Source: Cyclobacterium xiamenense (GTDB lineage: Bacteria > Bacteroidota > Bacteroidia > Cytophagales > Cyclobacteriaceae). From it: DNA of 64,000 nucleotides. The stretch covers positions 62,001 through 126,000 of the forward strand of contig NZ_WIOK01000008.1 in the NCBI RefSeq assembly GCF_009467825.1. The letters are read 5' to 3'. The position numbers and the translations under genes are program-made. The notes under the pieces were generated by a model. That model was given only the letters and a program-made list of their open reading frames with translations. It had not been told where the DNA came from and searched no databases. This document shows, one piece after another, positions 7,575 through 16,125 of this stretch; position 1 is the first letter of the stretch; each line of letters starts with the position of its first letter.

Positions 7575-10500
7575 CTACTGTTTGATGACTCTGGTAACGG
7601 ACCTTCCCTGATCGCTTAGAAGAACGATGATGTAGGTTCCATTCGGGTAGTTTCGAAGATCAATTTCAGTGATAGCACTCGTAACAAGCCCTTTGGCTAC
7701 GGTCTTCCCGGACAGGTCGTACACCTGGTAGCTGATGTCCTGACTCTCGTGGTAATTCGTTTCTACGATAAAGATGCCAGGACCTGGATTGGGGTACACG
7801 GAGAAACTTCTTTCCCGATTCTCGCGCAGCGAAGTCACGATATCCATGGTAAAGTTGGTAGCACTTTCCACCTGCCCTCCGGCATAGGTCAAGATGATGC
7901 TGCCGGTCGTTGTACCATCGGGTACCACGACCTCTAGGGTGTTTGCATCAACCAGGGTAAAATCTGCTGCCGTACCGTTTAGGGAAATAGCCGTTACTAA
8001 ATCCAGCTTTTCGCCGGTCAGGGTAAGCTTGTCGCCCACCCAACCCCGTTTGGGAGAGAAATCACTCAATGAGGGCATCGGTACGGTTACGGTAATTTCG
8101 AAACTATCCGCTGCCGTAGCCCCCTTACCGTCGTCCACAGTAATCGTGATACCGATCGAGCCCAAATCGCTCGATCCAGGCGTACCGCTGAACGTAAGGC
8201 TGCCCGTATCGAATGTGAGCCATGCGGGAAGCGCAGAACCGTCTTCCAGTGTGGCCGTGTACGTAAGGTCATCGTCATCCGCGTCGCTAAAGGTAGTAGC
8301 GGGTACCACAAAGGTGAACGGTTCATTCTCGGTAGCATTCTGATCCGAAAGTGCATTGACCAAAACGGGAGCGGTATTGATGATCAGTACAAAACGATCC
8401 TCCGCCGTTGCGCCTTTGCCGTCCACGGCAGTTACTTTGATGGTAATGCTACCTACATCCGAGCTTGTAGCCGTACCGCTGAAGCTGCGTGTGGCGCCAT
8501 CGAACGCTAACCAGGCGGGCAAGGCGGAGTCATCAGCTAACGTGGCCGTATACGTGAGTTCGTCACCGTCGGCATCCGCAAAGGTGTTAGCAGGGAACGT
8601 AAAGCCAAAGGCCTCGTCCACCAATGCATTCTGGTCATCGATCGGATTGGCCAGGGACGGTTTGGCATTTATGCTTATGGTAAAACTGTCCTCCGCCGTG
8701 GCCCCTTTACCGTCGTCGGCAATAACCTTTACCGTAAGCGTTCCCGCATCACCACCGCCCGGCGTGCCGCCGAAGGTACGGGAGGTACCAGTAAAGGTGA
8801 GCCAGGAAGGAAGGGTAGACCCATCGTCCAGCATGGCGGTATAGCTGAGATCATCGCCGTCGGCATCCGAAAACGTGTCATCCGGGAAGGTGAAGGTGAA
8901 TGGTTCGCCCGTTATACCTTCCTGGTCGGAAATGGCATTTGCCAAAACGGGCGCGGTATTCACTGTAAGTGCGAAGGTGTCCTCCGCGGTGCCGCCGTTG
9001 CCATCATCTGCGGTCACTTTGATGTTGATGCTGCCCACGTCACTGGCCTCTGGTGTCCCGCTGAATGTACGTGTCGCGGCATCAAAGGTCAGCCAGGAGG
9101 GCAGGGCCGTCCCGTCATCCAGGGTTGCGGCATAGCTGAGATCATTACCGTCCACATCCGAAAAGGTGTTTTCTGGGAACGTGAAGGTGAAGGCCTCGCT
9201 CGTCAGGATGGTGCTATCTGCAAGGGCATTGGCCACAACCGGTGCCGTATTGGATGCTACGAAGCTAAAATTATCAAGGTATATTCCATCTCCATCGGCA
9301 TCATCATACCGCTGAAAGCGGACGATAAAGGTGTTGGTCAGTGCAAGGCCGGCATCGTTTGCCAGGTCGGTAATGTTGAGATCCTGAGTAACCCACCGTC
9401 CATTCGGAATCTTGCTGAAATCCCAATCCATTGCTTTGGTGAAGGTTTCCCCACCATCGTTACTAAAGAAAATGGCATCCATGTCGGGTGTGAATTCCTC
9501 TCCTCGGTCCGTAATATCGTAGGAGAGTATCAATTGCGTGCCCAGCGACGCATCCAGATGAAGATCCACAGCTGAAGTAGTAAATATACCGTCGCAACTG
9601 TTTCCCATAAATAGGTAGTAATTCGTTCGATTCGCATCTGGCTGCACATCAAATAAAGAGGGTTGAACGCGCAGGTCTTCCCGTATGGTCGTTACCGGCT
9701 GCGCCCATTGAAATGCGCTGGGCAGGTCCTGATTGTTGAACGATTCAGAAAATGGAGCCGTGACATAGGAAGGTTGGGGTTCGTACACCTTTATATTGTC
9801 TATTCGCATTCCATCTGATTCACGCCCACTTGCGCTAAAATCAGCATTATCGTATTGCTGGAAACGAATAATAAATTGATCCGTCAAGGACAGGCCGTTC
9901 GCTGCAGCTAGTGCGTCTACGTCAAATGGCGCAAAGTTTGACCAGGCATTGTTGCACCAGTTTTCTGGTTCGAAGGCATAGACTTGCTCAAAGCTTGCTC
10001 CACCATCATCGCTAAAGTAGAGCCCTTCCATAAGGGGTTGGCTTTCGTCCCTAACGTCGTTCACATCAAAGGTAAGGGCTACCTGTGACTGTTCGGATAG
10101 GTCCAAATGCAAATCCAGTGCATTGGTCGCGAATGAACCATCGCAATCTTTTCCCATCTCTACCCAGTAATTCGTCTGATTGGCATCGGATTTTAAATCG
10201 AAGTAGCCGGAGGGAATAATGGTGGTGGTATCCGTTGTCGACTCGGTAGCCTGTGCCCAACTCCAGGCGGTTTTCATCGTACCCGTATTGAAATCATCCT
10301 CAAAAGGCAGGCTGGAGTAGCTGATGGGCGGTACCCGGACCCGTACGTTGTCCAATCGCATTCCATCTCGGCCGCTACCGGACCAGCTAAAATCATGGTT
10401 GTCGTATTGTTGAAAGCGGATCACAAACTGACTGCTTAATGTAAGTCCGTTTTCTCTGGCCAGTTTATCGACATCAAAAGGCGCATAACTTCCCCATTCG

Positions 10501-11450
10501 TCACACCATTGTTCCGGGTTAAACGAAAACACCTTGACAAAGGTATCGCCCCCATCATCACTAAAGAATAGGCCATCGTTGGGATGATTTTCATCAGAAA
10601 AACCGTAGATATCGAACCACATTTCCACCTCGATCTCTCCTGCTAAGTCTAACAGTAAATCGTAGGCATTGGTATAAAACTCACCGTCACAGGTTCCGCC
10701 CATTTCCAGGTAATAGTCTGTTCGGTTGGCATCTGAATCAATTCCCTGTACCCGTATGGGCGTAATTGAGTTGGGGTCGTCTGTGGTCTGATCCGGAAGT
10801 GCGACCTGCCAATGGTCGGGAATGTCTCTATCGTCAAAATCATCGTCCACGGGTAGTTTGGCGTGTACGGCGGGGGAGGTGCGAACGACCACATTGTCCA
10901 GGGAAAATCCATCTCGGCCGCTACCGGACCAGCTAAAATCATGGTTGTCGTATTGTTGAAAGCGGATCACAAACTGACTATTTAAGGTGAGGCCGTGATC
11001 GGTAGCCAACTTGCTGACGCTTAGGGGAGGAAAGCTACCCCAGGCATCAGCACACCAAAATCCGGGCTTAAAGTCAAAAACTTTGGTGAAGGTACTTCCT
11101 CCATCGTCACTCATGTAGAGGCCATCCGCGTCTTGGGTTTCGTCACTATAATTATTTATCGCAAAAAGAAGCTCCACATCCGTTTGTCCGGTTAAATCCA
11201 GGCTTAGATCCAAGGCATTGGTGGTAAATCCGCCCGCGTCGGACGATTTGCCTAAGCGCACGTAGGAACTGCCATCGCTGTTCGTAAAAATCTCTGCGAT
11301 GCCATTTTGGCCTCCGTCTATGTTGGGCCGGGCGGTCCACTGGGCGCCAAATGTTCCCGTTTCAAAATCGTCTTCGAAGATCACCTCCTGCCCGTAGAGG
11401 GAGGAGGCTACGAAGCATAACCAGGCGATTGTTAGTAATTTTGGTTTCAT
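7575..11450 (-). CDS. Giant modular T9SS-secreted surface protein
   Basis: 1291 residues. A signal peptide (about 1-20, cleavage near YGQ) leads four related beta-rich modules of about 180 residues (roughly 22-192, 193-374, 375-565, 566-735), each with LFFSDDGG-type and FVIRFQQYD-type motifs. These are followed by four cadherin-like/putative-Ig repeats of about 95 residues (from 736, 831, 927 and 1024), each opening N-T-A-P-V-like and containing LPSWLTFD-like and SGTP motifs. A TIG/IPT-like domain follows (about 1120-1205), then a T9SS type A sorting domain (SVYPNPGPG, LRNYPNGTYIIVLL). It should be exported by Sec and T9SS and attached to or released from the cell surface, probably as an adhesin or glycan-binding protein; no catalytic domain is visible. 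porX lies 7 kb away. Modules 1 and 2 share a 72-bp perfect repeat. Confidence 0.88.
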   Translation of the reverse strand: MKPKLLTIAWLCFVASSLYGQEVIFEDDFETGTFGAQWTARPNIDGGQNGIAEIFTNSDGSSYVRLGKSSDAGGFTTNALDLSLDLTGQTDVELLFAINNYSDETQDADGLYMSDDGGSTFTKVFDFKPGFWCADAWGSFPPLSVSKLATDHGLTLNSQFVIRFQQYDNHDFSWSGSGRDGFSLDNVVVRTSPAVHAKLPVDDDFDDRDIPDHWQVALPDQTTDDPNSITPIRVQGIDSDANRTDYYLEMGGTCDGEFYTNAYDLLLDLAGEIEVEMWFDIYGFSDENHPNDGLFFSDDGGDTFVKVFSFNPEQWCDEWGSYAPFDVDKLARENGLTLSSQFVIRFQQYDNHDFSWSGSGRDGMRLDNVRVRVPPISYSSLPFEDDFNTGTMKTAWSWAQATESTTDTTTIIPSGYFDLKSDANQTNYWVEMGKDCDGSFATNALDLHLDLSEQSQVALTFDVNDVRDESQPLMEGLYFSDDGGASFEQVYAFEPENWCNNAWSNFAPFDVDALAAANGLSLTDQFIIRFQQYDNADFSASGRESDGMRIDNIKVYEPQPSYVTAPFSESFNNQDLPSAFQWAQPVTTIREDLRVQPSLFDVQPDANRTNYYLFMGNSCDGIFTTSAVDLHLDASLGTQLILSYDITDRGEEFTPDMDAIFFSNDGGETFTKAMDWDFSKIPNGRWVTQDLNITDLANDAGLALTNTFIVRFQRYDDADGDGIYLDNFSFVASNTAPVVANALADSTILTSEAFTFTFPENTFSDVDGNDLSYAATLDDGTALPSWLTFDAATRTFSGTPEASDVGSINIKVTADDGNGGTAEDTFALTVNTAPVLANAISDQEGITGEPFTFTFPDDTFSDADGDDLSYTAMLDDGSTLPSWLTFTGTSRTFGGTPGGGDAGTLTVKVIADDGKGATAEDSFTISINAKPSLANPIDDQNALVDEAFGFTFPANTFADADGDELTYTATLADDSALPAWLAFDGATRSFSGTATSSDVGSITIKVTAVDGKGATAEDRFVLIINTAPVLVNALSDQNATENEPFTFVVPATTFSDADDDDLTYTATLEDGSALPAWLTFDTGSLTFSGTPGSSDLGSIGITITVDDGKGATAADSFEITVTVPMPSLSDFSPKRGWVGDKLTLTGEKLDLVTAISLNGTAADFTLVDANTLEVVVPDGTTTGSIILTYAGGQVESATNFTMDIVTSLRENRERSFSVYPNPGPGIFIVETNYHESQDISYQVYDLSGKTVAKGLVTSAITEIDLRNYPNGTYIIVLLSDQGRSVTRVIKQ
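10362..10433. repeat. 72-bp perfect direct repeat, copy in module 2
   Basis: These 72 bases are identical to 10908-10979, including every third codon position. They encode residues 340-363 of the giant T9SS protein. The offset is 546 bp, i.e. exactly 182 codons, so recombination between copies would remove or add one whole module in frame. Confidence 0.9.
10908..10979. repeat. 72-bp perfect direct repeat, copy in module 1
   Basis: This is the partner of 10362-10433 and encodes residues 158-181 of the same protein. Flanking sequence is much less similar, which suggests recent gene conversion between neighbouring modules or very recent exchange. Confidence 0.9.
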
Positions 11451-12142
11451 AGTTCGTGTTTTTTAACGTGAGTTTGACCAGGTACGGGAACCAGTTCCCT
11501 ATATTTGGCGTATATTTGGTTAGATTGTAGATTCGACTGGTAAAGCAGATGGTCTATTCATTCAACATGACTTGGCTACTCTCAAAAGAGCCTTCGGAAA
11601 AAAGCCGCTTACGATTTCGGTTCGCTATTGAGACATATGTACTCAAGTCAAAGAAAACCAAGTACGTATACCAGCAAATAGGCTTGATTATATGCTTGGC
11701 CCATCGTACTTTTATACCAGTGCATCGTCCATTTCCGGGCCTGTTTCCACGGGTTCCTCCAGCTAACGCCTATCCGAAAGCTTGACACAATATGCCTTTT
11801 TCTAACCATTTTAACCTGCACAAATTCGTGAAGCTACCCGATGGATTCGTCAATGTGCCCGATCGTTGCGTAAAGGTAAATTGGTTGAAAGCCAGAAGAA
11901 TACATTCTAAATGCAAAAAAATGGAGGTGATCGAATAGTGACTGGGCGGTTTTACCGCTGATACCACTTAAAAGTATCTCCTAAATACTTAGTAATTTGT
12001 ACTGCTAAGGATTTGATCAGCTAGCGCAGGGGATATACGGCTTCGTCTGCATTGCTTTGAAGACTGCACCAAGCCAAAAAATTGTATGTATGCGGTACTT
12101 GCAGGAACATCTTTTCTCGACAGCTGGAGATAGGCAGGATAG
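11451..12142. other. Long non-coding stretch upstream of the T9SS gene
   Basis: No convincing gene is seen in these 690 bp. Two tandem TATATTTG boxes at 11500-11507 and 11511-11518 match the -7 consensus on the plus strand but have no clear gene behind them. A 48-codon ATG frame at 11792-11938 and a 78-codon frame at 11549-11785 have no recognisable product. The right edge runs into the mutS2 remnant, and weak similarity to mutS2 may extend left to about 12085 with indels. Confidence 0.5.
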
Positions 12143-12307
12143 CTACCGGGCGGGAACGAACGCAAGGCCATTCAGGGAAGAGGTGACAGCATTCCAAGAG
12201 CGATCACCTGATACCTCGTTCGAAAAATGGCTGCTGACATCCTGTCGTCGGATCAGCATGCTTACCGGGGAGGTTCGGGGGTTACCCTGGTTCAACTCAA
12301 ATCTTAG
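12143..12307 (+). pseudogene. Decayed 3' fragment of a mutS2 copy (Smr domain end)
   Basis: This stretch aligns without gaps, codon for codon, to the last 55 codons of mutS2 at 6599-6763. Read in that frame it gives L-P-G-G-N-E-R-K-A-I-Q-G-R-G-D-S opposite M-L-G-M-N-E-L-K-I-I-H-G-K-G-D-G of MutS2, then an in-frame TGA at 12209-12211, and ends RGGSGVTLVQLKS against RGGSGITLVQLKS. The last 44 bases match at 42 positions; the part before is more diverged. The catalytic His of the HGKGDG motif is Gln. With no start, an internal stop and no remaining ATPase, it is a remnant, not a gene. Its stop codon overlaps the 3' end of the convergent NTF2-like gene. Confidence 0.85.
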
Positions 12308-12729
12308 CGCTTGAAAGCCTGGCGAGCCAACAGGCGCCAATTTTTTCCTTTCTTCTGCCAAACGGTCAGCACCCCCAGATTGACCGGCGCCGGGTCACTG
12401 TCGCGGTTGTGCGTTTGCCCGATCAAAAAATGCCGAACCAGGGCAATGTTATCCTTGATATCGATGGATTGGTTTTCGATGTTGATTTCTGTAAAATTGG
12501 ATACCCTGGAGCGGATGGCTTCGATGTAGGCTTCCTGATCTTCAATCAATCCGTTGGAATGACCGTAGGTCAACTGCGGATCGGTAAGGTTTCTTAGTCG
12601 GGTTTCGTCGCCGACGATCATGGCGTCTACCAGCTCGGCTACTGCTTTTTCCACGGCGGCCACCTCTTTGTTTTGGGCGAAGGTGACGGTAGAAGCGAGG
12701 AATAAAAAGAGGAAAAGGTACGTGTGCAT
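12304..12729 (-). CDS. Secreted NTF2-like (DUF4440/SnoaL-type) protein
   Basis: 141 residues with a signal peptide (cleavage near TFAQ, residue 19) and a single NTF2-like domain of the DUF4440 kind: V-E-x-A-V-A-x-L-V-x-A-M, LTYGHSNG, then strands ending V-W-Q-K-K-G-K-N-W-R-L-L-A-R-Q. Such secreted single-domain members often have no known substrate; the cone-shaped fold can bind small ligands. It lies 14 bp downstream of the second lipoprotein gene on the same strand, so the two are probably one transcript. Its 3' end overlaps the mutS2 remnant, and it has no counterpart between mutS2 and the first lipoprotein. Confidence 0.82.
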   Translation of the reverse strand: MHTYLFLFLFLASTVTFAQNKEVAAVEKAVAELVDAMIVGDETRLRNLTDPQLTYGHSNGLIEDQEAYIEAIRSRVSNFTEINIENQSIDIKDNIALVRHFLIGQTHNRDSDPAPVNLGVLTVWQKKGKNWRLLARQAFKR

Positions 12730-12743
12730 GGGTTTATTGGAGT

Positions 12744-13226
12744 TTATTCAAGTAAAACAAGGTCAAAGACGTAAAAGCCTACGAGTCCCGTGACACGGGC
12801 ATTTTGGGGGGCAGGCACGGTCCACTCAAGCCGGAGTCGGTTTTGACTTCGCGTGAAAGATATTTCCTTATTTGCTGCCGGCTGGATTCCGGAAAGGGTG
12901 ATTTTATCGAAATTTTCCCCTTCAAAGGCCCAGTTGCCGTTGTTATCGAAAAGCAGGTTGCTGTTTTGCGTAATGTAGGTTTTTCCGGTATTGTTGGAAA
13001 TAAAGCGGATTTCAAAATCGGCAAAATCTGCGCTTTGAAGTGATCCATCTTTCGATACCGAACCGCCGTTGCTTACGGTCCAGGTTTCACTACCCGAAGT
13101 ACCGGCGAGCTTTTCAATGGCAAGTTGCTCGGCTGATTTTTCCGGCTCTCCGTTATCTCCTCCGTTACATGCAGTCAGCGCCACGGCGAGAAGTACTACC
13201 CAAAACGTCTTTGTTAAAGCTATCAT
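12744..13226 (-). CDS. Small secreted lipoprotein, paralogue of the 6929-7405 protein
   Basis: 160 residues. The lipobox is ALTAC, followed by a short charged linker and the same beta-rich domain as the protein at 6929-7405: NGGSV-x-KDG, DFEI-x-F, SNLLFD, GNW-x-F-x-G-x-NF, then IQPAANKEISFT, L-x-WTVPAP-x-NARV and a C-terminal YVF-x-LV-LE. The two are clearly homologous across their full length. Function is unknown. It is followed closely by the NTF2-like gene on the same strand. Its relation to the decayed mutS2 copy mirrors that of its paralogue to mutS2, which supports a shared duplication. Confidence 0.75.
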   Translation of the reverse strand: MIALTKTFWVVLLAVALTACNGGDNGEPEKSAEQLAIEKLAGTSGSETWTVSNGGSVSKDGSLQSADFADFEIRFISNNTGKTYITQNSNLLFDNNGNWAFEGENFDKITLSGIQPAANKEISFTRSQNRLRLEWTVPAPQNARVTGLVGFYVFDLVLLE

Positions 13227-13269
13227 AAACCCGACCTAAAGTGGTAAATTTAATCAATTCCCAAATGAA

Positions 13270-13905
13270 TCAAAGTAATCTTTGCCTTTTATAATCTTCC
13301 AGGCTAAGGATTTGTTCACAAAAGTCGTATTCTCTGGAGTCATTGGATGCGATGAGCAGGCATTTGTTGGCTCCGTAGTCGGTTACCAGGTTTCTGTACC
13401 ATTGTATGCCCCGGGCATCCAGGTTCGACGTAGGTTCGTCCAGCAGGATCAGAGGAGCCTGGGAAAAAAAGCAAATACCCAATTTCAGTCGCTGTTTCAT
13501 TCCGGAGGAAAACAGGGAAATCGGTTTATCCACGGCATTTTCCAGGTATAGTAATTTTACCAGTTCTTTCGCGTCAACTTCCGGGTTTAGTTTTTTGAAG
13601 GAGAAATGAAACCGAAGAAATTCACGGAGCGTAAATTCTTCGGGCAGCTCCAGGTAGGGGGCGCTGATGACCAGGTATTGGTAAATGTCCTCTGCCGGAA
13701 TCGGTTTTTCGTTCCAGGAAAAATGGAGGGTGCCCTCGGTGAGTGGCATTTGCGCGGACAGGCATTTGAGGAGGGTAGATTTGCCGGACCCGTTTCCTCC
13801 CGTGATGGCAATTTTTTCACCACTGGAAGCACGAAGGGGCAGCTGTTTAAATATCCATTCCCGCTGAAATCGTTTTCCTCCCAGCTCCAGATTTACAGAA
13901 AACAT
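13270..13905 (-). CDS. ABC transporter ATP-binding protein, lone ATPase next to lpxA
   Basis: 211 residues, a single short ATPase domain. Walker A is GGNGSGKST (about 36-44), the signature is FSSGMKQRL and Walker B is LILLDEPTSNLD. The size and signature resemble the CcmA/export-type ATPases of Bacteroidota. It starts 2 bp after lpxA on the same strand, so it is the last gene of the lipid A operon here, but no permease is nearby. It may pair with a membrane subunit encoded elsewhere; a role in lipid or envelope export is a guess from context only. Confidence 0.85.
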   Translation of the reverse strand: MFSVNLELGGKRFQREWIFKQLPLRASSGEKIAITGGNGSGKSTLLKCLSAQMPLTEGTLHFSWNEKPIPAEDIYQYLVISAPYLELPEEFTLREFLRFHFSFKKLNPEVDAKELVKLLYLENAVDKPISLFSSGMKQRLKLGICFFSQAPLILLDEPTSNLDARGIQWYRNLVTDYGANKCLLIASNDSREYDFCEQILSLEDYKRQRLL

Positions 13906-13907
13906 GT

Positions 13908-14687
13908 CTATTGGATGTACCCTTTCATCACGCCTCGTTCGGATGAGCGGATAAAATTCACGATTTCATCCCGCTCTTTGGTAGCGGGAAGATTGATTTC
14001 GATTTCCTCCAGCGCGCGGCTATTGTTCCAGCTATTTAAAAACAAATAGCGGTAGACTTCCTGAATTTCACTGATTGTCTGGCTCTCAAAGCCACGTCTT
14101 CGAAGTCCGAGCGAATTCACCCCGGCGTAACTGAGAGGTTCTCGGGCCGCTTTGGTAAAGGGGGGCACGTCTTTTCGGACCAGCGAGCCTCCGGACACCA
14201 TGCTGTGCATGCCAATTTTTACAAATTGGTGGATGGCGCTGCTCCCGCCGATAAACGCCCAGTCATCGATGGTGACATGCCCGGCTACCTGTACGGAATT
14301 AGCGATGATCACCCGATCGTGAATGAGGCAGTCATGCGCGATGTGCACATAAGCCATGAGCAGGCAATTATTCCCTATTCGTGTAGTTTGTTTGTCGGCA
14401 GTCCCTCTGTTTATTGTAACAAACTCCCGAATGGTCGTTCCATCTCCGATTTCCACGAGGGAGTCTTCTCCTTTAAATTTCAGGTCCTGTGGAATGGCGG
14501 CGATCACGGCACCGGGAAAAATTCTGCAATTTTTTCCAATTCTGGCTCCTGGATAAATGGTTACATGGGAGCCAATCCAGGTTCCTTCACCAATTTCAAC
14601 ATTGGGATGAATGGATGTAAATGCTTCTATCGAGACATTCTCCCCAATTTGGGCCTTTTCACTTATTTCAGATAGCTTACTGATCAT
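13908..14687 (-). CDS. lpxA: Acyl-ACP--UDP-N-acetylglucosamine O-acyltransferase
   Basis: 259 residues, normal LpxA length. The N-terminal two thirds is a left-handed parallel beta-helix with hexapeptide repeats (IGEGTWIGSHVTIYPGARIG). The catalytic His is H118 in YVHIAHDC, equivalent to His125 of E. coli LpxA. The helical C-terminal domain contains the LGLRRRGF stretch. It performs the first step of lipid A synthesis in the cytoplasm. The ATG overlaps the stop codon of lpxC-fabZ in an ATGA arrangement, indicating translational coupling in the order lpxD, lpxC-fabZ, lpxA. Confidence 0.96.
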   Translation of the reverse strand: MISKLSEISEKAQIGENVSIEAFTSIHPNVEIGEGTWIGSHVTIYPGARIGKNCRIFPGAVIAAIPQDLKFKGEDSLVEIGDGTTIREFVTINRGTADKQTTRIGNNCLLMAYVHIAHDCLIHDRVIIANSVQVAGHVTIDDWAFIGGSSAIHQFVKIGMHSMVSGGSLVRKDVPPFTKAAREPLSYAGVNSLGLRRRGFESQTISEIQEVYRYLFLNSWNNSRALEEIEINLPATKERDEIVNFIRSSERGVMKGYIQ

Positions 14688-16078
14688 GCGTCTTTTCTTA
14701 CGATACTGGCAGTCATAACGGCTTCACATACCAAGGTGTTTCCTACGAACGCTTCTCCCTTCATTTTTGCGATTCCCCGCCGAATAGGGTTGAGTAATTC
14801 GCATTTGAAAATCAGCGTATCCCCGGGCAATACCATTTTCCTGAATTTGCAATTTTCTATACTAAGGAAATAGGTCCAATAATTTTCCGGATCTTCTACG
14901 GTACTTAATACCAAAATCCCTCCTGTTTGCGCCATGGCTTCCACCTGAAGCACACCTGGCATGACTGGATTGTTTGGAAAATGTCCCATAAAAAACGGCT
15001 CGTTGATCGTCACGTTTTTCACGCCGGCCACCACCTTATCGTCCAGGTAAATGATCTTATCCACCAGTTGAAACGGGTACCTATGGGGCAAGATATTGCT
15101 GATTTGGTTAATATCCAGAACCGGAGGCGATTTCGGATCGTAGTAGGGGATATTCATGGGGCCTGCTTTTTCCATGGCCCGTTTGATTTTTTTTGCGAAG
15201 GCGACGTTTGCGGCATGCCCTGGGCGTGCGGCGAGAATTTGCGCCTTTAAGGGTCTTCCAACGAGAGCCAGATCGCCAATTACGTCCAGTAGTTTGTGTC
15301 GGGCCGGCTCGTTTTTGTACCGAAGCTCCACGTTATTCAGAATGCCTTCCTTTTTTACTTCGACCTTTTGCTTGTTAAACATTTTGGCCAGGCTGGACAA
15401 TTCGGCTTCTTCTACTACGCGGTCCACTACCACAATGGCATTGTTAAGGTCTCCACCTTTGATCAGGTTGTTGTTGTAGAGCATTTCTAATTCGTGGAGG
15501 AAGCAGAAGGTTCTGCACGAGGCAATTTCCTGCCGAAATTGGCTGATATCGGTGATGGATGCATGCTGACTGCCCAAAACCGGCGAGTTGTAGTCCACCA
15601 TCACGGTGACCCGGAAATCGTCAAGCGGAAGCGCGGCCATTTCCACTTCCCGGGCGCTGTCTTTGTAATGGATGCTTTCCGGTACTTCGAAAAACCGACG
15701 CAGCGCATTTTGTTCTTCCAGGCCCGCGTCTTCCAGAATATCGATAAATTGTATGCTACTGCCATCTAAAATGGGCGGTTCGGGTCCGCTTAATTGGATC
15801 AATACATTGTCTACCTCCATACCAACCAGTGCCGCCAGGACATGCTCTACCGTAAATACCCGCGCTCCGCTTTGTTCCAATGTCGTGCCGCGTGACACGT
15901 CCACCACGTTGTCTACATCTGCATCGATGATCGGCTGACCTTCGAGGTCCATTCGTTGAAACTTATAGCCATGATTTGGGCTAGCGGGCAAAAATGTCAT
16001 GTTTGCTTCAATTCCAGTATGCAAGCCTACACCCGAAATGGTCACTTGTTTTTTTATGGTATGCTGTTTTACTTTCAT
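14684..16078 (-). CDS. lpxC-fabZ: Bifunctional UDP-3-O-acyl-GlcNAc deacetylase / 3-hydroxyacyl-ACP dehydratase
   Basis: 464 residues made of two enzymes. Residues 1 to about 310 are LpxC, with zinc ligand H79 in TVEHVLAAL and the C-terminal R-H-K-L-L-D-V-I-G-D-L motif. Residues from about 320 are FabZ, with ILPHRYPFQLVDKI (catalytic His) and GHFPNNPVMPGVLQVEAMAQ (catalytic Glu). LpxC makes the committed step of lipid A synthesis; FabZ dehydrates 3-hydroxyacyl-ACP in fatty acid synthesis and so competes for the same acyl donor pool. The fusion is known from Bacteroidota and is one of the better lineage markers in this window. It lies 47 bp after lpxD. Confidence 0.96.
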   Translation of the reverse strand: MKVKQHTIKKQVTISGVGLHTGIEANMTFLPASPNHGYKFQRMDLEGQPIIDADVDNVVDVSRGTTLEQSGARVFTVEHVLAALVGMEVDNVLIQLSGPEPPILDGSSIQFIDILEDAGLEEQNALRRFFEVPESIHYKDSAREVEMAALPLDDFRVTVMVDYNSPVLGSQHASITDISQFRQEIASCRTFCFLHELEMLYNNNLIKGGDLNNAIVVVDRVVEEAELSSLAKMFNKQKVEVKKEGILNNVELRYKNEPARHKLLDVIGDLALVGRPLKAQILAARPGHAANVAFAKKIKRAMEKAGPMNIPYYDPKSPPVLDINQISNILPHRYPFQLVDKIIYLDDKVVAGVKNVTINEPFFMGHFPNNPVMPGVLQVEAMAQTGGILVLSTVEDPENYWTYFLSIENCKFRKMVLPGDTLIFKCELLNPIRRGIAKMKGEAFVGNTLVCEAVMTASIVRKDA

Positions 16079-16125
16079 TAAGATGGTTAACTAATTAACT
16101 GAGACCTGCCGAATAACTGACAAAT

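Noticed and set aside
7575-9250. Repeats in the T9SS gene as a CRISPR array
   Set aside because: Spacing is about 285 bp, copies are imperfect and in frame with cadherin-like domains; they are protein repeats.
12143-12307. Insertion-sequence end
   Set aside because: The duplicated bases match the coding end of mutS2 codon by codon and no inverted repeats or target duplication are seen.
12057-12314. 85-codon plus-strand frame ending near the mutS2 remnant
   Set aside because: It is in a different frame from the mutS2-homologous reading and spans the remnant; the similarity is better explained by a pseudogene than by a new protein.
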